From Candidatus Sumerlaeaceae bacterium (GTDB taxonomy: Bacteria; Sumerlaeota; Sumerlaeia; Sumerlaeales; Sumerlaeaceae), in NCBI GenBank assembly GCA_026418615.1, contig JAOAAY010000001.1:78052-142051 (forward strand): a DNA stretch of 64,000 nt, read 5' to 3'. Positions 20,063 through 29,186 of this stretch are shown here, one piece after another; the first letter of the stretch is position 1, and every line of letters begins with the position of its first letter. The translations under genes were made by a program, and so were the position numbers. Below the pieces are notes generated by a model. That model did no database searches. It saw only the letters and a list, made by a program, of their open reading frames with translations, and was not told where the DNA came from.

Positions 20063-20141
20063 CTCGTCCTCTCCCGGGCCGCAACGGGCAACCTCCTAAT
20101 CTTGCAACACCCCTTAACGCTGGGCCGCATCCTTTCATCAT

Positions 20142-22418
20142 TCAAGTCCTGCCTGTCTTTTCCCTGCTGGCAAACCGGATCGTCAGTTGCCCATCATGCC
20201 AAGTCTTCAGCAGGACTTCAACGCGGTGCAAAAACACCTTCCCTTCGACAGGCGCCAAACGCCGCATGCGCAACGGCCGGTTGTCGTCAAGATGAGCGGT
20301 TTCGACCGGCCGCAGCGTCGTGAGAATCAGACGCTGATGAAAGATGCCGGTAATCACTGCGCTATCCGCCGTCGGGTAGCGGATGTTCCAAAAAAGAATC
20401 GTCCCATCCACATCCAGTAACGGCTCGTCGGACGCGATCACCCGAAACACTTTCAGGCCGACTCCACCGGCGCGGATTGCGGAGCCATTGCAGTCCCAAG
20501 CCTCCTGCAGGCTATGACATTCAACGACCCTTTGCCGGCCGACATCCCACAACAAAACCGGATGCGAAGGCGAAGAGGCGGTGGACGGTCGGCGGATGTT
20601 CGCGGCGCTCCCCCCAGTCTCTCGGCTGAGAAACACGCAATAGCCATTCCGCGTAACCGTCTGCGGAAGGAGGTCGCACGAGGTGGTTCCAACTGATTCC
20701 TGTTCGGCTAACGGGAAGCAGGGCGAAAAACCGTACCAATCTCCTTCGGTGTCGCGGATGGTTTTCCAAATAATATCCATCCGATGATCGCTGGCGCTGA
20801 GCGGGATCAGAACTGCACGACCGCCCTTGGGGCGAAACCGTCGCACATAACAAAAAGGAGACTCCTGAGTCACTTCAGCATCCGGCAAGAACGCGGGCAC
20901 GGCCACAGGAACATCTTCTGAAAGCCCTCCAGCAGAACGGTCCCCCAGCGTGCCAGTAACATAGTCCACCGTGGCGCAATACGGTTTTGTCGCGTCCACC
21001 CCCCACAAGACAGTCATCTCCGGGGGCAACAGGCGGTAGGAATCGAACATGGCGTCGCAGCCCCAGCGGTAACCGTTCCGGCCACCAACATAGATGATGC
21101 GGCGCGACGCCTTGGCCCGGACCCACTTTTCCACCACGCGAATCTCTTCCGGCGGTATGGGGAACCACTCGCTGAAAATGAGCGTATCCACCTGCGGGTG
21201 AGCGTCAAGGCAAGCGCGCAGGGACTCTGCGTAAAAGGTATGCATAGCCGGACCGTGGCGCATGAAACTCTCGTACACCCGCCATACCTCGCGGCAGGGA
21301 CGCGGATAAACATGCGACAGGCCGGCATACGAATACACAAAAGCGTACCGCATCACCGGTGGGCTCAGCCGTCGCAACAAGGCGTTTACGCCTGTCATCA
21401 GAGCCATGTGCTTCCTGTCGCGGCTGTAATTCCAACCGTACCAGTGACGGCTCATCCCTTGGGGTGCCGCCGCCGTCGCCGCCAGCGTGTAGCGGGCGAA
21501 GAACGGCATCGGGATCAGAGAATCGTCTGCGTGTCCCTCCGGCGTGTGTTCATCCGTCGGGTTGTTTACCATGATGAGCGGCTTGCCGCAATGGTGGGCG
21601 AGGCACTCATAGTAGGCCTGATACGGAGAGCATTCCCCGTCATGTGGAGCGACTACTTGTGCCCACAGGTTATCCGGCTGCATGCGCACCACGATAAAAT
21701 CCACATTGGGCAGATGTGTCAGGCGTCCGGTGTCGCAGCATGAGTTCCATGTCTCCGCCGGCGTGTTCTCGAAAGTCGGCGTAAAAAACCACGGCATGAT
21801 ACCGATGCGTTGAAAACCCTCGGCTCGGGCATGCCGTGTCAGTGCGTCGTAAAATTCCACGAGCACATCGCGTTTCACCTTTTGAAGGGTGACATACGCC
21901 ACCGACTCGTCCTGACGCGTCGGGTACTCGAGTTCGGGATGGCGCTCCGCGAAGATTTGCCTGATGGGATCATCCGGGCCCGGAATGTCGGTGCGCAGCA
22001 TCGGCTCCTCGAAAACAATCCAGTCGAAGCCGTACCCTCGCATGAGCGTCGTCAGGCGCCGGAGGTAGTCCAACCAGACGCGCGACCCGAAAGAGGCGAA
22101 ATGAAACACCTTTCCTTGGTCCGCGTAATGCTGATAGTGGAAGACGGAATTATCGTGGTAATGTTGGGACTCGCTCAGCGGCACATCCTCCACATGGGCC
22201 ACCGTGGACTGAATCTGGACGCAACTCGGGACATTCTCCTTGCGCGCCAGCCGCGTGAACTTGCGATATTGCGCACCGAACCTCTCGTGCACATCCCTCA
22301 TCCGGAAGGCATAAAAAGCATTGTACGCGATGTCGAAGTTCCAGCGTTTGAGGTCACGAAAATATCGGACAAACTCGGGATCGCTTTTGATGATTGGGCC
22401 GACAGGCAGAATGTTCAC
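20142..22418 (-). CDS. Large protein of unknown function, probable TIM-barrel (GH-like) with C-terminal domains
   Basis: I do not recognise the family. The N-terminal ~330 residues read like a (beta/alpha)8 barrel of the putative glycoside hydrolase kind, with conserved-looking acidic motifs (DWIVFEEPM; HDGE). The next ~120 residues (LIFSEWFPIPPEEI, RRIIYVGGRNG) resemble a Rossmann/GATase-like domain of the beta-galactosidase trimerisation sort, and the rest is beta-rich. There is no signal peptide. I chose the GTG because GGGGGAG lies 8 bases upstream and the protein then begins MNILPVGPI; the frame stays open upstream to 22535 but that part looks non-coding. It is divergent from the EamA transporter gene. 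Confidence 0.7.
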   Translation of the reverse strand: MNILPVGPIIKSDPEFVRYFRDLKRWNFDIAYNAFYAFRMRDVHERFGAQYRKFTRLARKENVPSCVQIQSTVAHVEDVPLSESQHYHDNSVFHYQHYADQGKVFHFASFGSRVWLDYLRRLTTLMRGYGFDWIVFEEPMLRTDIPGPDDPIRQIFAERHPELEYPTRQDESVAYVTLQKVKRDVLVEFYDALTRHARAEGFQRIGIMPWFFTPTFENTPAETWNSCCDTGRLTHLPNVDFIVVRMQPDNLWAQVVAPHDGECSPYQAYYECLAHHCGKPLIMVNNPTDEHTPEGHADDSLIPMPFFARYTLAATAAAPQGMSRHWYGWNYSRDRKHMALMTGVNALLRRLSPPVMRYAFVYSYAGLSHVYPRPCREVWRVYESFMRHGPAMHTFYAESLRACLDAHPQVDTLIFSEWFPIPPEEIRVVEKWVRAKASRRIIYVGGRNGYRWGCDAMFDSYRLLPPEMTVLWGVDATKPYCATVDYVTGTLGDRSAGGLSEDVPVAVPAFLPDAEVTQESPFCYVRRFRPKGGRAVLIPLSASDHRMDIIWKTIRDTEGDWYGFSPCFPLAEQESVGTTSCDLLPQTVTRNGYCVFLSRETGGSAANIRRPSTASSPSHPVLLWDVGRQRVVECHSLQEAWDCNGSAIRAGGVGLKVFRVIASDEPLLDVDGTILFWNIRYPTADSAVITGIFHQRLILTTLRPVETAHLDDNRPLRMRRLAPVEGKVFLHRVEVLLKTWHDGQLTIRFASREKTGRT

Positions 22419-22555
22419 GGGTGGTACTCCCCCATCTCGTTTGGTGCCTCGCGGGCTATTTCGACGATTGCCCAGAGGCAACTGCTTATGTTGAAAGACT
22501 GTTTTCGCTGCGGATTCGCCCCGCACCCGGCGCAAGAGCCGGTGAAAGCCGCCGG

Positions 22556-23446
22556 ATGAGACTGGGATATGTTTTTGTCATTCTGGCGGCTTGCTGCTGG
22601 GGCGGGTCGGCAGTGGCAGCCAAAGCCTTGTCGCTCGGCAATGTCGCCGGAGCCCTCCTCCTTTCCCAAAGCCGGGTGACCGTAGCCTGGGTGATCATAC
22701 TGGTCTACCTGTTGGCGCGGTCTCCCGCGAGGCTTCGCGTTCCGTTGAGCGATCTCGCGGCTTTCGCTGTTTTCGGTATTTGTGGCATCGCAGGAGCCAA
22801 CTATTTCCTCTACTTTGCCATTGAACGCATGGACGCTGCGGTGGCCGATGTCATCCAGTTCACCGCCCCGCTTCTCGTTGCTGTCTGGCTGCATGCGACG
22901 CGACAAGAACGCTTTGACAAGACCAAGTCCGTCGCCTTGGCGCTGGCGATGGCCGGGGTTGTGTTGTCGTTGGGGCTGCCCTCCGGTGTGCGGTCACTCA
23001 GCGCCGCGGGCGTCGTATCGGCTGCTGTTTCGGCTCTGTGCTTTGCGTGTATGATCGTCCTCGGAAAATCACTTTCCCGGCGGCACGATCCAATCGTCTA
23101 CCTTCATTACGGTTTTGCCGCTTCGGCGCTGTTCTGGGCGGTCATAGCCCCTCCATGGACCCTCCCCGCGCGCATCGGGTCGTGGCAGACAGCCGGCTTA
23201 CTCGTTGTCTTTGGCTTCACCTCAGCCCTCCTGCCTTATGTCTTTTTTCTCGCCGGTCTCCGTCGTGCGCCGGCCAGCCGCGCCGCCATTGTCAGCACCT
23301 TGGAACCGGCCATCATTGCTGTGGGTGCCTATCTGTTTCTTGGTGAATCGCTGACCGTGTCTCAGATGACCGGCATTTCGCTCGTCATTGCCGCCGTGGG
23401 GGTCATCGAGGCTGCGCCGATTGCACGCGAGGCGGAACGGATTTGA
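22556..23446 (+). CDS. EamA/DMT-family transporter
   Basis: A 296-aa integral inner-membrane protein of the drug/metabolite transporter superfamily with ten predicted hydrophobic segments arranged as two EamA repeats. Typical signs are the first-helix motif CCWGGSAVAAK and the last-repeat stretch SRAAIVSTLEPAIIAVGAYLFLGE. Substrate is unknown; relatives export amino acids, sugars or metabolites. The upstream 137-base gap separates it from the divergent large unknown gene. It ends 3 bases from the convergent uracil-DNA glycosylase gene. Confidence 0.9.
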   Translation: MRLGYVFVILAACCWGGSAVAAKALSLGNVAGALLLSQSRVTVAWVIILVYLLARSPARLRVPLSDLAAFAVFGICGIAGANYFLYFAIERMDAAVADVIQFTAPLLVAVWLHATRQERFDKTKSVALALAMAGVVLSLGLPSGVRSLSAAGVVSAAVSALCFACMIVLGKSLSRRHDPIVYLHYGFAASALFWAVIAPPWTLPARIGSWQTAGLLVVFGFTSALLPYVFFLAGLRRAPASRAAIVSTLEPAIIAVGAYLFLGESLTVSQMTGISLVIAAVGVIEAAPIAREAERI

Positions 23447-23449
23447 TGA

Positions 23450-24202
23450 CTATGGCGCGCCGCGCTTGTAGGCTTCGCAAAGCGTTTTGATGTCCGCCTC
23501 GAACAGAGGGCGGTTCACGGGCTGGTGAAGCACGGCTGCCGGGTGCAGGCACACAAACAACGGCAGTCCCTCGTAATGCTCCCAAGTGCCGCGGATTTTC
23601 GTGATGGTGATCTGGCGTTTCAGCAGGGTCATGACGGCGAACCGGCCTAGTCCGCAAAGCATCTGCGGACCAATCAGTCGCAATTGCTCGAGCAGGTACG
23701 GCTCGCAGGCGGCGATTTCCTCAGGCAGCGGATCTCGGTTATCGGGCGGACGGCACTTAAGGATGTTGCAGATGAACACTTCGTCGCGCTCGACACCGTG
23801 CTTTTTCAACTCGCGGGTCAAAAGATTCCCGGCTGCCCCCACAAATGGCTTGCCCTGTTCATCCTCCGTTGCACCGGGCGCCTCCCCAATGAACACCAGC
23901 CGCGCCTTGGGATTGCCGACACCGAACACGGCGTTCTTGCGCTGATACCCCAGCGCGCACTTGCGGCAAGCCTCGACCTCGGCGCGCAAAGCCGCGAAGC
24001 GGGCAGGCGCTTGAGGAGAGGAAGACCCTGCTGGCGCGGACGGCAGCCCGCTGGCGTCTTGCGCCCCTGCGCCGCCCGGGGAAGATGCCCCGGACGCCAT
24101 CGCAGCCTCAAGTTCATCCCGTGGCACCAAGAGCCCCTGACGCCGGATCCATTCCAGATAAACACGCGCATCCTGCAGCGCGCTTCGCTCGCACTGGCTC
24201 AT
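23450..24202 (-). CDS. Family 4 uracil-DNA glycosylase (iron-sulfur)
   Basis: The enzyme removes uracil from DNA at the start of base-excision repair. The core has the family 4 motif GEAPGATEDEQGKPFVG and the HPAAVL motif near the C-terminus. Four cysteines expected to hold a [4Fe-4S] cluster are present: the CRKC pair, the Cys in NILKCRPPDNRD and the Cys in AACEPYL. A ~65-residue N-terminal Ala/Ser/Pro-rich linker precedes the core, a common feature of this group. Length is 250 aa. Confidence 0.93.
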   Translation of the reverse strand: MSQCERSALQDARVYLEWIRRQGLLVPRDELEAAMASGASSPGGAGAQDASGLPSAPAGSSSPQAPARFAALRAEVEACRKCALGYQRKNAVFGVGNPKARLVFIGEAPGATEDEQGKPFVGAAGNLLTRELKKHGVERDEVFICNILKCRPPDNRDPLPEEIAACEPYLLEQLRLIGPQMLCGLGRFAVMTLLKRQITITKIRGTWEHYEGLPLFVCLHPAAVLHQPVNRPLFEADIKTLCEAYKRGAP

Positions 24203-24342
24203 TCACGACCTCTTGACATCATTACCGGCCACAAGCCGTTGCTAGGGCGCAAGGCCGCAGGCTGGCAACCTGAATATGCTTAGCCACGCAAGGTACGAAA
24301 AAAGGCCGCGTCGATTGCCCAGAGCCATCGCGCGACCCGCGG

Positions 24343-24419
24343 GGGCGATTAGCTCAGATGGTTAGAGTGCCACGTTGACATCGTGGAGGTCAGTGGTTCG
24401 ATTCCACTATCGCCCACCA
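24343..24419 (+). tRNA. tRNA-Val (GAC)
   Basis: A full cloverleaf is readable: acceptor stem GGGCGAT pairing with ATCGCCC, anticodon stem CCACG/CGTGG around loop TTGACAT (anticodon GAC), a GGTTCGATTCC T-arm, discriminator A and an encoded CCA. It sits 141 bases upstream of the 5' end of the uracil glycosylase gene and is convergent with tRNA-Thr. Confidence 0.96.
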
Positions 24420-24457
24420 TTTTCACCTAACTTGTAACTCCTCCGGACGCCGGCTGC

Positions 24458-24516
24458 CTCCAGTCTCGAAAAGATGTGCATTCGCCTTGCGATCGTCGGG
24501 CGTTAAGAGACTGGAG
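24458..24516. repeat. 10-bp inverted repeat abutting tRNA-Thr 3' end
   Basis: CTCCAGTCTC at 24458-24467 is mirrored by GAGACTGGAG at 24507-24516. The right arm contains the CCA and discriminator of the minus-strand tRNA-Thr. In the tRNA transcript it could pair the mature 3' end with a trailer 39 bases downstream. There is no T-run, so it is not a standard terminator. Confidence 0.5.
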
Positions 24517-24587
24517 CTGATGGTCGGATTCGAACCGACGACCTGCTGATTACGAATCAGCTGCTCTGCCAGCTGAGCTACATCAGC
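24512..24587 (-). tRNA. tRNA-Thr (CGT)
   Basis: On the minus strand: acceptor stem GCTGATG/CATCAGC, D-arm TAGCTCAGCTGGCAGAGC, anticodon stem GCTGA/TCAGC around loop TTCGTAA (anticodon CGT), T-arm GGTTCGAATCC, discriminator T and an encoded CCA. It faces tRNA-Val, 92 bases away. Confidence 0.96.
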
Positions 24588-24702
24588 CCCTTCGCGCGTT
24601 AAGCGCGGGCGCCTAAGGTGGCGTCCATTTCAGCCCTTACAAGCGAAAACTTCTGCCATTCCCGCAGCGAATCACTGCCGCGTGCGCGCATAATAGGCCG
24701 TG

Positions 24703-24924
24703 ATGAAAATACGCCATGCAGTCAAGTACGCCGTCGCCGGTTTTGCTGCTGCCGCCACGGTCGTCGGCATCGTGGCCATCAAAGTGGCTGAGCATCAGCG
24801 GCGCTCACGCGGTGCTCAGGAATCCCAGCGCATTACGGAAACGCTGCGGCAACGCGGCATCGGGGGGGCCTTGCCGACCAAACCCGCCGAGGGTGCGGCT
24901 GGCGACCGCCCATCTCCCCAGTGA
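24703..24924 (+). CDS. Small membrane-anchored basic protein, unknown
   Basis: A possible 73-aa protein with one N-terminal hydrophobic helix (residues ~8-26) followed by a charged, Arg-rich tail and a Pro-rich end. No family recognised. The first ATG is used; a GTG directly before it is the alternative. It ends 24 bases before rluD on the same strand, which supports expression in one unit. No strong ribosome-binding site is seen, so it may not be real. Confidence 0.4.
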   Translation: MKIRHAVKYAVAGFAAAATVVGIVAIKVAEHQRRSRGAQESQRITETLRQRGIGGALPTKPAEGAAGDRPSPQ

Positions 24925-24948
24925 TTGCCGCTTCGGCTCTGCGCGGCA

Positions 24949-25920
24949 ATGCCTGAACCTTGCGCATTTGTTGCCTCATCGGACGACGCGGGACTGCGTC
25001 TCGATGTTTTCCTGACACGCCACCTTGCGGGCTTCTCGCGTAGTCGCATTCAGCGGCTGATTGAAGCAGGTGCCGTGACGGTGACCGGTCTGGCCGTCAA
25101 ACCTGGAGCGATTCTGCGCGGCGGCGAGCAGATTCAGGTCATCATCCCGGATCCCGAACCGGCCTCGCCGGTCCCGCAGCAAATTCCGCTCGAGATCATC
25201 TTCGAAGATGACGATGTGCTCGTGATCAACAAACCGCCCGGGCTTGTGGTCCACCCGGGGGCTGGGACACCTGATCGAACCTTGGTAAACGCTTTGCTCG
25301 GCCGTCCCGGGTTGCTGTCGCAAATCGGGGGCGTTTATCGGCCGGGGATTGTCCACCGTCTGGACAAGGACACGAGCGGTCTGCTCATCGTGGCGCGCAA
25401 TGACGCGGCCCACCTCGCGTTGTCGCGGGCTTTGGCTCGACGCGAAATCAAACGCATTTACCGCGCAATCGTTTTGAGGGTCCCTCAGGCCGAGTCCGGC
25501 GTCGTTGAAGCGCCGATCGGGCGCCACCCCACTGTCCGAACCCGAATGGCCGTGCGGTATGACCGAGGTCGCCCCGCAACAACGAATTGGCGCGTTTTGG
25601 AGCGTTTCCATCATTTTGCCCTGATCGAATGCCGACTCGCGACGGGTCGCACCCATCAAATACGCGTTCACCTTGCGCACCTCGGCCATCCAGTGTTGGG
25701 AGATACGCTCTACGGCGGCGGCGCGGCAGTCGCCGCGGGACTAGCCGGCGCGCGCGCGCACCGCCTTCGAGGTGCCTTGGAGCGACTCGCCCGTCGCCAG
25801 ATGCTGCACGCCTTCGAACTGGGGTTCGTTCATCCGCGCACGGGCCATCCGCTCGTGTTTCGCACCGACCCGCCGGCGGATTTTCAGAGTCTGTTAGACG
25901 CTTTGCGCTCCGGGGTCTGA
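24949..25920 (+). CDS. rluD: RluA/RluD-family 23S rRNA pseudouridine synthase
   Basis: The enzyme isomerises uridines to pseudouridine in ribosomal RNA. An N-terminal S4 RNA-binding domain (LRLDVFLTRHLAGFSRSRIQRLIEAG) is followed by the catalytic domain with the HRLDKDTSG motif carrying the catalytic aspartate, then GRTHQIRVHLAHLGHPVLGD. Length (323 aa) matches RluD, which modifies helix 69 of 23S rRNA. RluD versus another RluA-family member cannot be settled by eye. The ATG chosen starts MPEPCAFVASSDDAG. Confidence 0.93.
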   Translation: MPEPCAFVASSDDAGLRLDVFLTRHLAGFSRSRIQRLIEAGAVTVTGLAVKPGAILRGGEQIQVIIPDPEPASPVPQQIPLEIIFEDDDVLVINKPPGLVVHPGAGTPDRTLVNALLGRPGLLSQIGGVYRPGIVHRLDKDTSGLLIVARNDAAHLALSRALARREIKRIYRAIVLRVPQAESGVVEAPIGRHPTVRTRMAVRYDRGRPATTNWRVLERFHHFALIECRLATGRTHQIRVHLAHLGHPVLGDTLYGGGAAVAAGLAGARAHRLRGALERLARRQMLHAFELGFVHPRTGHPLVFRTDPPADFQSLLDALRSGV

Positions 25921-26068
25921 ATTGCGGCCGCCCGGCGACAGGACCCTTGCGGACAGCACCGCAGGCAAAAAGTTCCCGCCCCTTGCTTTTTTCCCTTGCG
26001 AAACGCCAGCCGTGTAGGGTTTACCGTCACATCAGAGGTTAGTTATTTCATTTAGGAGGCTGGAAATT

Positions 26069-26233
26069 ATGAAGGGTTTGCTTCTCGCTGTTGCTGCGGC
26101 GGTTGTCCTTGCTGGCTGTGCCTGCAATTACAAGGCCAAGTGCTACCCGTACCCGGTGTATGATTATTCGCCGGCTCGCACCTGCTCCTGCGGCTGCCCG
26201 GTTGGCACCACGGCTTGCGCCGTCTGCAAGTAA
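26069..26233 (+). CDS. Cysteine-rich mini-lipoprotein (54 aa)
   Basis: This 54-aa protein has a strong TAGGAGG site 9 bases before its ATG and a clean lipoprotein signal ending LAGC. After the lipidated Cys17 come seven more cysteines (19, 25, 39, 41, 43, 50, 53) in a 37-residue Tyr/Pro-rich tail, including CSCGC. That is a disulfide-rich or metal-binding pattern. No family recognised. It is followed 19 bases later by a second small Cys-rich lipoprotein and probably shares its terminator. Confidence 0.75.
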   Translation: MKGLLLAVAAAVVLAGCACNYKAKCYPYPVYDYSPARTCSCGCPVGTTACAVCK

Positions 26234-26252
26234 GTTCTCGGAGGCTGTCTGA

Positions 26253-26462
26253 ATGAAACTCGCGCTTATCGTCGCGGCGGCCGCCGTGCTTTCCGGGTGC
26301 TGTGGCTGGTATCAGGCGCCCAGTTGCGTCAGGCCATTCCCGATTTACGACATGTCGCCGTACCGCGTCAGCGGCAATTGCCGTGCGGTGCCGGATCGCA
26401 GTTGGAGTTGCAAAGACTCGTATAACTGCGCCGACTCGACGACTGCCCGGGTTTACTTTTAG
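26253..26462 (+). CDS. Cysteine-rich small lipoprotein (69 aa)
   Basis: A second small lipoprotein in tandem: GGAGG site, signal ending LSGC, then a 53-residue mature part with six cysteines counting Cys16 and Cys17. It shares with its neighbour the short signal, the early Cys doublet and a Tyr/Pro/Ser-rich body, which suggests related roles or old duplication, but alignment by eye is weak. No family recognised. An 11-bp GC-rich hairpin terminator follows 31 bases after its stop. Confidence 0.75.
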   Translation: MKLALIVAAAAVLSGCCGWYQAPSCVRPFPIYDMSPYRVSGNCRAVPDRSWSCKDSYNCADSTTARVYF

Positions 26463-26493
26463 ACCGCCTGAAGACGCACAGCGTTTCCACCGT

Positions 26494-26528
26494 GGAGGCC
26501 GCCCAATGGGGCGGCCTCCTTGTATTTT
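26494..26528 (+). terminator. Rho-independent terminator of the mini-lipoprotein pair
   Basis: A perfect 11-bp stem (26494-26504 with 26509-26519, all but a few pairs G-C) with the tetraloop AATG is followed by TTGTATTTT. It separates the lipoprotein genes from pyrB. Confidence 0.85.
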
Positions 26529-26600
26529 CGGGTCCGGTGCGAACGGTATCCATTGTTCCGCCTTGACCCGCCACTTTGGCGAGGCGACACGGGTGACGCC

Positions 26601-27590
26601 ATGAAATCGAAAGATGAATCCCCCGCCGCCCCCCCTTCGTCCCCGCCCGTCCAGTTTAACCGCCGCCACCTGCTCGGACTCGAGGAACTCTCTGCGGAGG
26701 AGATCACCTGCATCCTCGATAACGCCGAAAGCATGAAAAGCATCTTCACCCGCACCGTGAAAAAGGTTCCTACTCTTCGCGGCCGGATGGTCTGTAATCT
26801 CTTTTTCGAGAACTCGACCCGCACCCGCACGAGTTTCGAACTGGCCGCAAAACGCCTCTCCGCGGATGTTGTTAACTTCAACATCGCCACGAGCAGCGTG
26901 GCCAAGGGCGAGAGCCTGCTCGACACGGCGCGCACGATCCAAGCGATGCATGTGGACATCGTCGTAATCCGTCACTCGTGCCCCGGTACGCCCCACCTGC
27001 TATCGCGGCGCCTGAACATGTCGGTCATCAACGCCGGCGACGGCGCGCACGAGCACCCAACCCAAGGCCTGCTCGACACCTTCACGATGCGCGAAAAGAA
27101 AGGCCGCATCAAAGGGCTCAAGGTGGCCATCGTGGGCGACATCCTGCACTCGCGCGTCGCACGGTCCAACATCTGGGCGCTGACCAAACTCGGGGCGCGC
27201 GTGGCCCTCGTCGGCCCCTCCACCCTCGTGCCGCGCCAATTCGAAAAACTCGGCTGTGAGATTCATCACAACCTCAAAGAGGGCATTGCCGGCGCGGATG
27301 TCATCAACCTGCTCCGCATCCAATTGGAGCGTCAGAGGAAAAACCTTTTCCCCTCCATTCGCGAGTACCGCCTGCTCTACGGCCTCAACCGCGACCGCTT
27401 GCGGTATGCAAAGCCGGATGTCCTCGTCATGCATCCGGGGCCGGTGAATCGCGGTGTGGAGATTTCGCAGGATGTGGCCGACGGACCGCATTCGGTCATC
27501 AACGAGCAAGTCACCAACGGCATTGCGGTGCGCATGGCCGTGCTGTACCTGCTTAGCGGCAACGCCGGCACCGCACCCGCGACCGAGTAA
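26601..27590 (+). CDS. pyrB: Aspartate carbamoyltransferase catalytic chain
   Basis: PyrB makes carbamoyl-aspartate from carbamoyl phosphate and aspartate, the committed step of pyrimidine synthesis. The carbamoyl-phosphate loop [13 protein letters not shown], the HPTQ motif and HPGPVNRG are intact. Length is 329 aa with a ~20-residue Pro/Ser-rich N-terminal extension. The ATG at the start of MKSKDESP is chosen since upstream sequence lies in the terminator. No pyrI or pyrC gene is adjacent. Confidence 0.96.
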   Translation: MKSKDESPAAPPSSPPVQFNRRHLLGLEELSAEEITCILDNAESMKSIFTRTVKKVPTLRGRMVCNLFFENSTRTRTSFELAAKRLSADVVNFNIATSSVAKGESLLDTARTIQAMHVDIVVIRHSCPGTPHLLSRRLNMSVINAGDGAHEHPTQGLLDTFTMREKKGRIKGLKVAIVGDILHSRVARSNIWALTKLGARVALVGPSTLVPRQFEKLGCEIHHNLKEGIAGADVINLLRIQLERQRKNLFPSIREYRLLYGLNRDRLRYAKPDVLVMHPGPVNRGVEISQDVADGPHSVINEQVTNGIAVRMAVLYLLSGNAGTAPATE

Positions 27591-27707
27591 AGCCGAGGCC
27601 TACCGCGCCTATCGATGAACCGCCCTGACCGCCGGCTTTAGCGATGCGCGCCGGCCGCGCGAGGCGCGCCCAAGGCTTGATGAGGCGCCGGAGTTGCGGA
27701 CTGCGTC

Positions 27708-29186
27708 TCACATGGCGCCGTAACCCGTGGCAACCACATAAATCGTTCGCAGCAGAATCTTGAAATCCAGCCAGAGCGACCAATTGTCAATGTATTCGAG
27801 GTCGAGACGCATCCATTCGTCGAAACCGATCTGATTGCGGCCACTCACCTGCCACAAGCAGGTGATCCCCGGACGCATCGAAAGCCGCCGCCTTTGCCAC
27901 CGGTCGTATTTCTCCACCTCCGCGGGAATCGGCGGTCGTGGCCCGACGAGGCTCATATCGCCTCGCAGAACATTCCATAACTGCGGCAGTTCATCAATGC
28001 TCGTTTTGCGCAGGAATCGCCCCACCGGCGTAATGCGCGGATCACTCTTCATCTTGAAGACAGGGCCCTGCATCTCGTTGTGGGCGCGCAACTTGTCCAG
28101 CAGTTTGTCCGCATCCACCACCATCGAGCGGAACTTCCACAGCCGGAACGGGCGTCCGTTGAGGCCGCATCGGATCTGACTGTAAAAGATGGGATCGCTC
28201 CAGGACTGCGAAGTCAGTTTGACGGCGAGTGCTGCCAAAAGAAATACTGGCGAGAGCAGAACCAGCGCCACCGCCGCGGCGACCCGGTCAAACACATATT
28301 TAAACAAGAGCGCGAAACTCATCTCGCGCGTTGGCGAGTAGGTGACCACCGGGAAACCCTCAAAATCGTCCAGCACAGGCCGCGCAATCGTATGGCGGAA
28401 AAAGTTCAGCGGCAGGCGCGTGCGCACGCCCATTTCCTCGCAGGATTCGAGCAACGGAGTAAGATCGGTCAGCGAGACCGCAGACGGTACGAAAACGACC
28501 TCGTCCACAGGGTGCTTCTCGAGCCGCGGGAGCAAATCGGACAAACGCCCCACGACCGGAACACCGAGGACCTGCAGAGCCTCGCGCCCGCTGTCGTCAA
28601 TGATCCCGTCAATGCGGAACCCCCAGAACGGATGGTTGCGGATCAAGCCGATGAAATGACGCAAGGTCTCGCCGCTTCCAACGAGCAACAGCGATCGCCA
28701 ATTGCGTCCGCGCTTGCGTAACGCCATCAAGACGCGGCGTACACACAAAGTTTTGACCCACAACAACACAATGAGCACGAATGGCAGCAGGGCAATGACC
28801 CCCCGGCTTGTCCGCTGGCCGATCACGCCCGCCCCCGGCAGATTCACGGCATGAGCCGGGCTAAGCAGAAACCCCACCAACGCCCCTGCCGCCGTCGCCA
28901 CCACCGCCGCCATGACGATGGCCCGCAGGCTGTCACCTGTGGTGCGCAACCGCTGCGAGGCATAATAACCATTGTAGGAAAGCGTCCCCACCACCGCGAC
29001 TGGCACCAGCAAGACCAGGTAGGCGTAATCGGAAAGCCGCGCAGGATGGCGCAGCAACTCCGGCAGAAAATACGGCGCCAAAACCGCGTTACGCAGCCAA
29101 TGCGAGACCAACACAGCCACAACCGCGACCCCGAGGTCCACGGCCATGTTGACCTGCTTGAAAATGTATTGATGCTCCTTTAGCAT
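27708..29186 (-). CDS. Polyprenyl glycosylphosphotransferase (WbaP/exopolysaccharide initiating enzyme)
   Basis: The 492-aa membrane enzyme should transfer a sugar-1-phosphate from a nucleotide sugar to undecaprenyl phosphate, starting an exopolysaccharide or O-antigen repeat. There are four to five N-terminal membrane helices, a central nucleotide-binding-like domain (LLLVGSGETLRHFI), one more helix (~285-305) and the C-terminal sugar-transferase domain. The latter has RLWKFRSM, DELPQLWNVLRGDMSLVGPRP and RPGITCLWQVSGR. It stands alone, with other polysaccharide genes spread over the next 20 kb. Confidence 0.93.
   Translation of the reverse strand: MLKEHQYIFKQVNMAVDLGVAVVAVLVSHWLRNAVLAPYFLPELLRHPARLSDYAYLVLLVPVAVVGTLSYNGYYASQRLRTTGDSLRAIVMAAVVATAAGALVGFLLSPAHAVNLPGAGVIGQRTSRGVIALLPFVLIVLLWVKTLCVRRVLMALRKRGRNWRSLLLVGSGETLRHFIGLIRNHPFWGFRIDGIIDDSGREALQVLGVPVVGRLSDLLPRLEKHPVDEVVFVPSAVSLTDLTPLLESCEEMGVRTRLPLNFFRHTIARPVLDDFEGFPVVTYSPTREMSFALLFKYVFDRVAAAVALVLLSPVFLLAALAVKLTSQSWSDPIFYSQIRCGLNGRPFRLWKFRSMVVDADKLLDKLRAHNEMQGPVFKMKSDPRITPVGRFLRKTSIDELPQLWNVLRGDMSLVGPRPPIPAEVEKYDRWQRRRLSMRPGITCLWQVSGRNQIGFDEWMRLDLEYIDNWSLWLDFKILLRTIYVVATGYGAM

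Noticed and set aside
24420..24511. Possible rho-independent terminator between the two tRNAs
   Set aside because: The inverted repeat has a long loop and no T-run on either strand.
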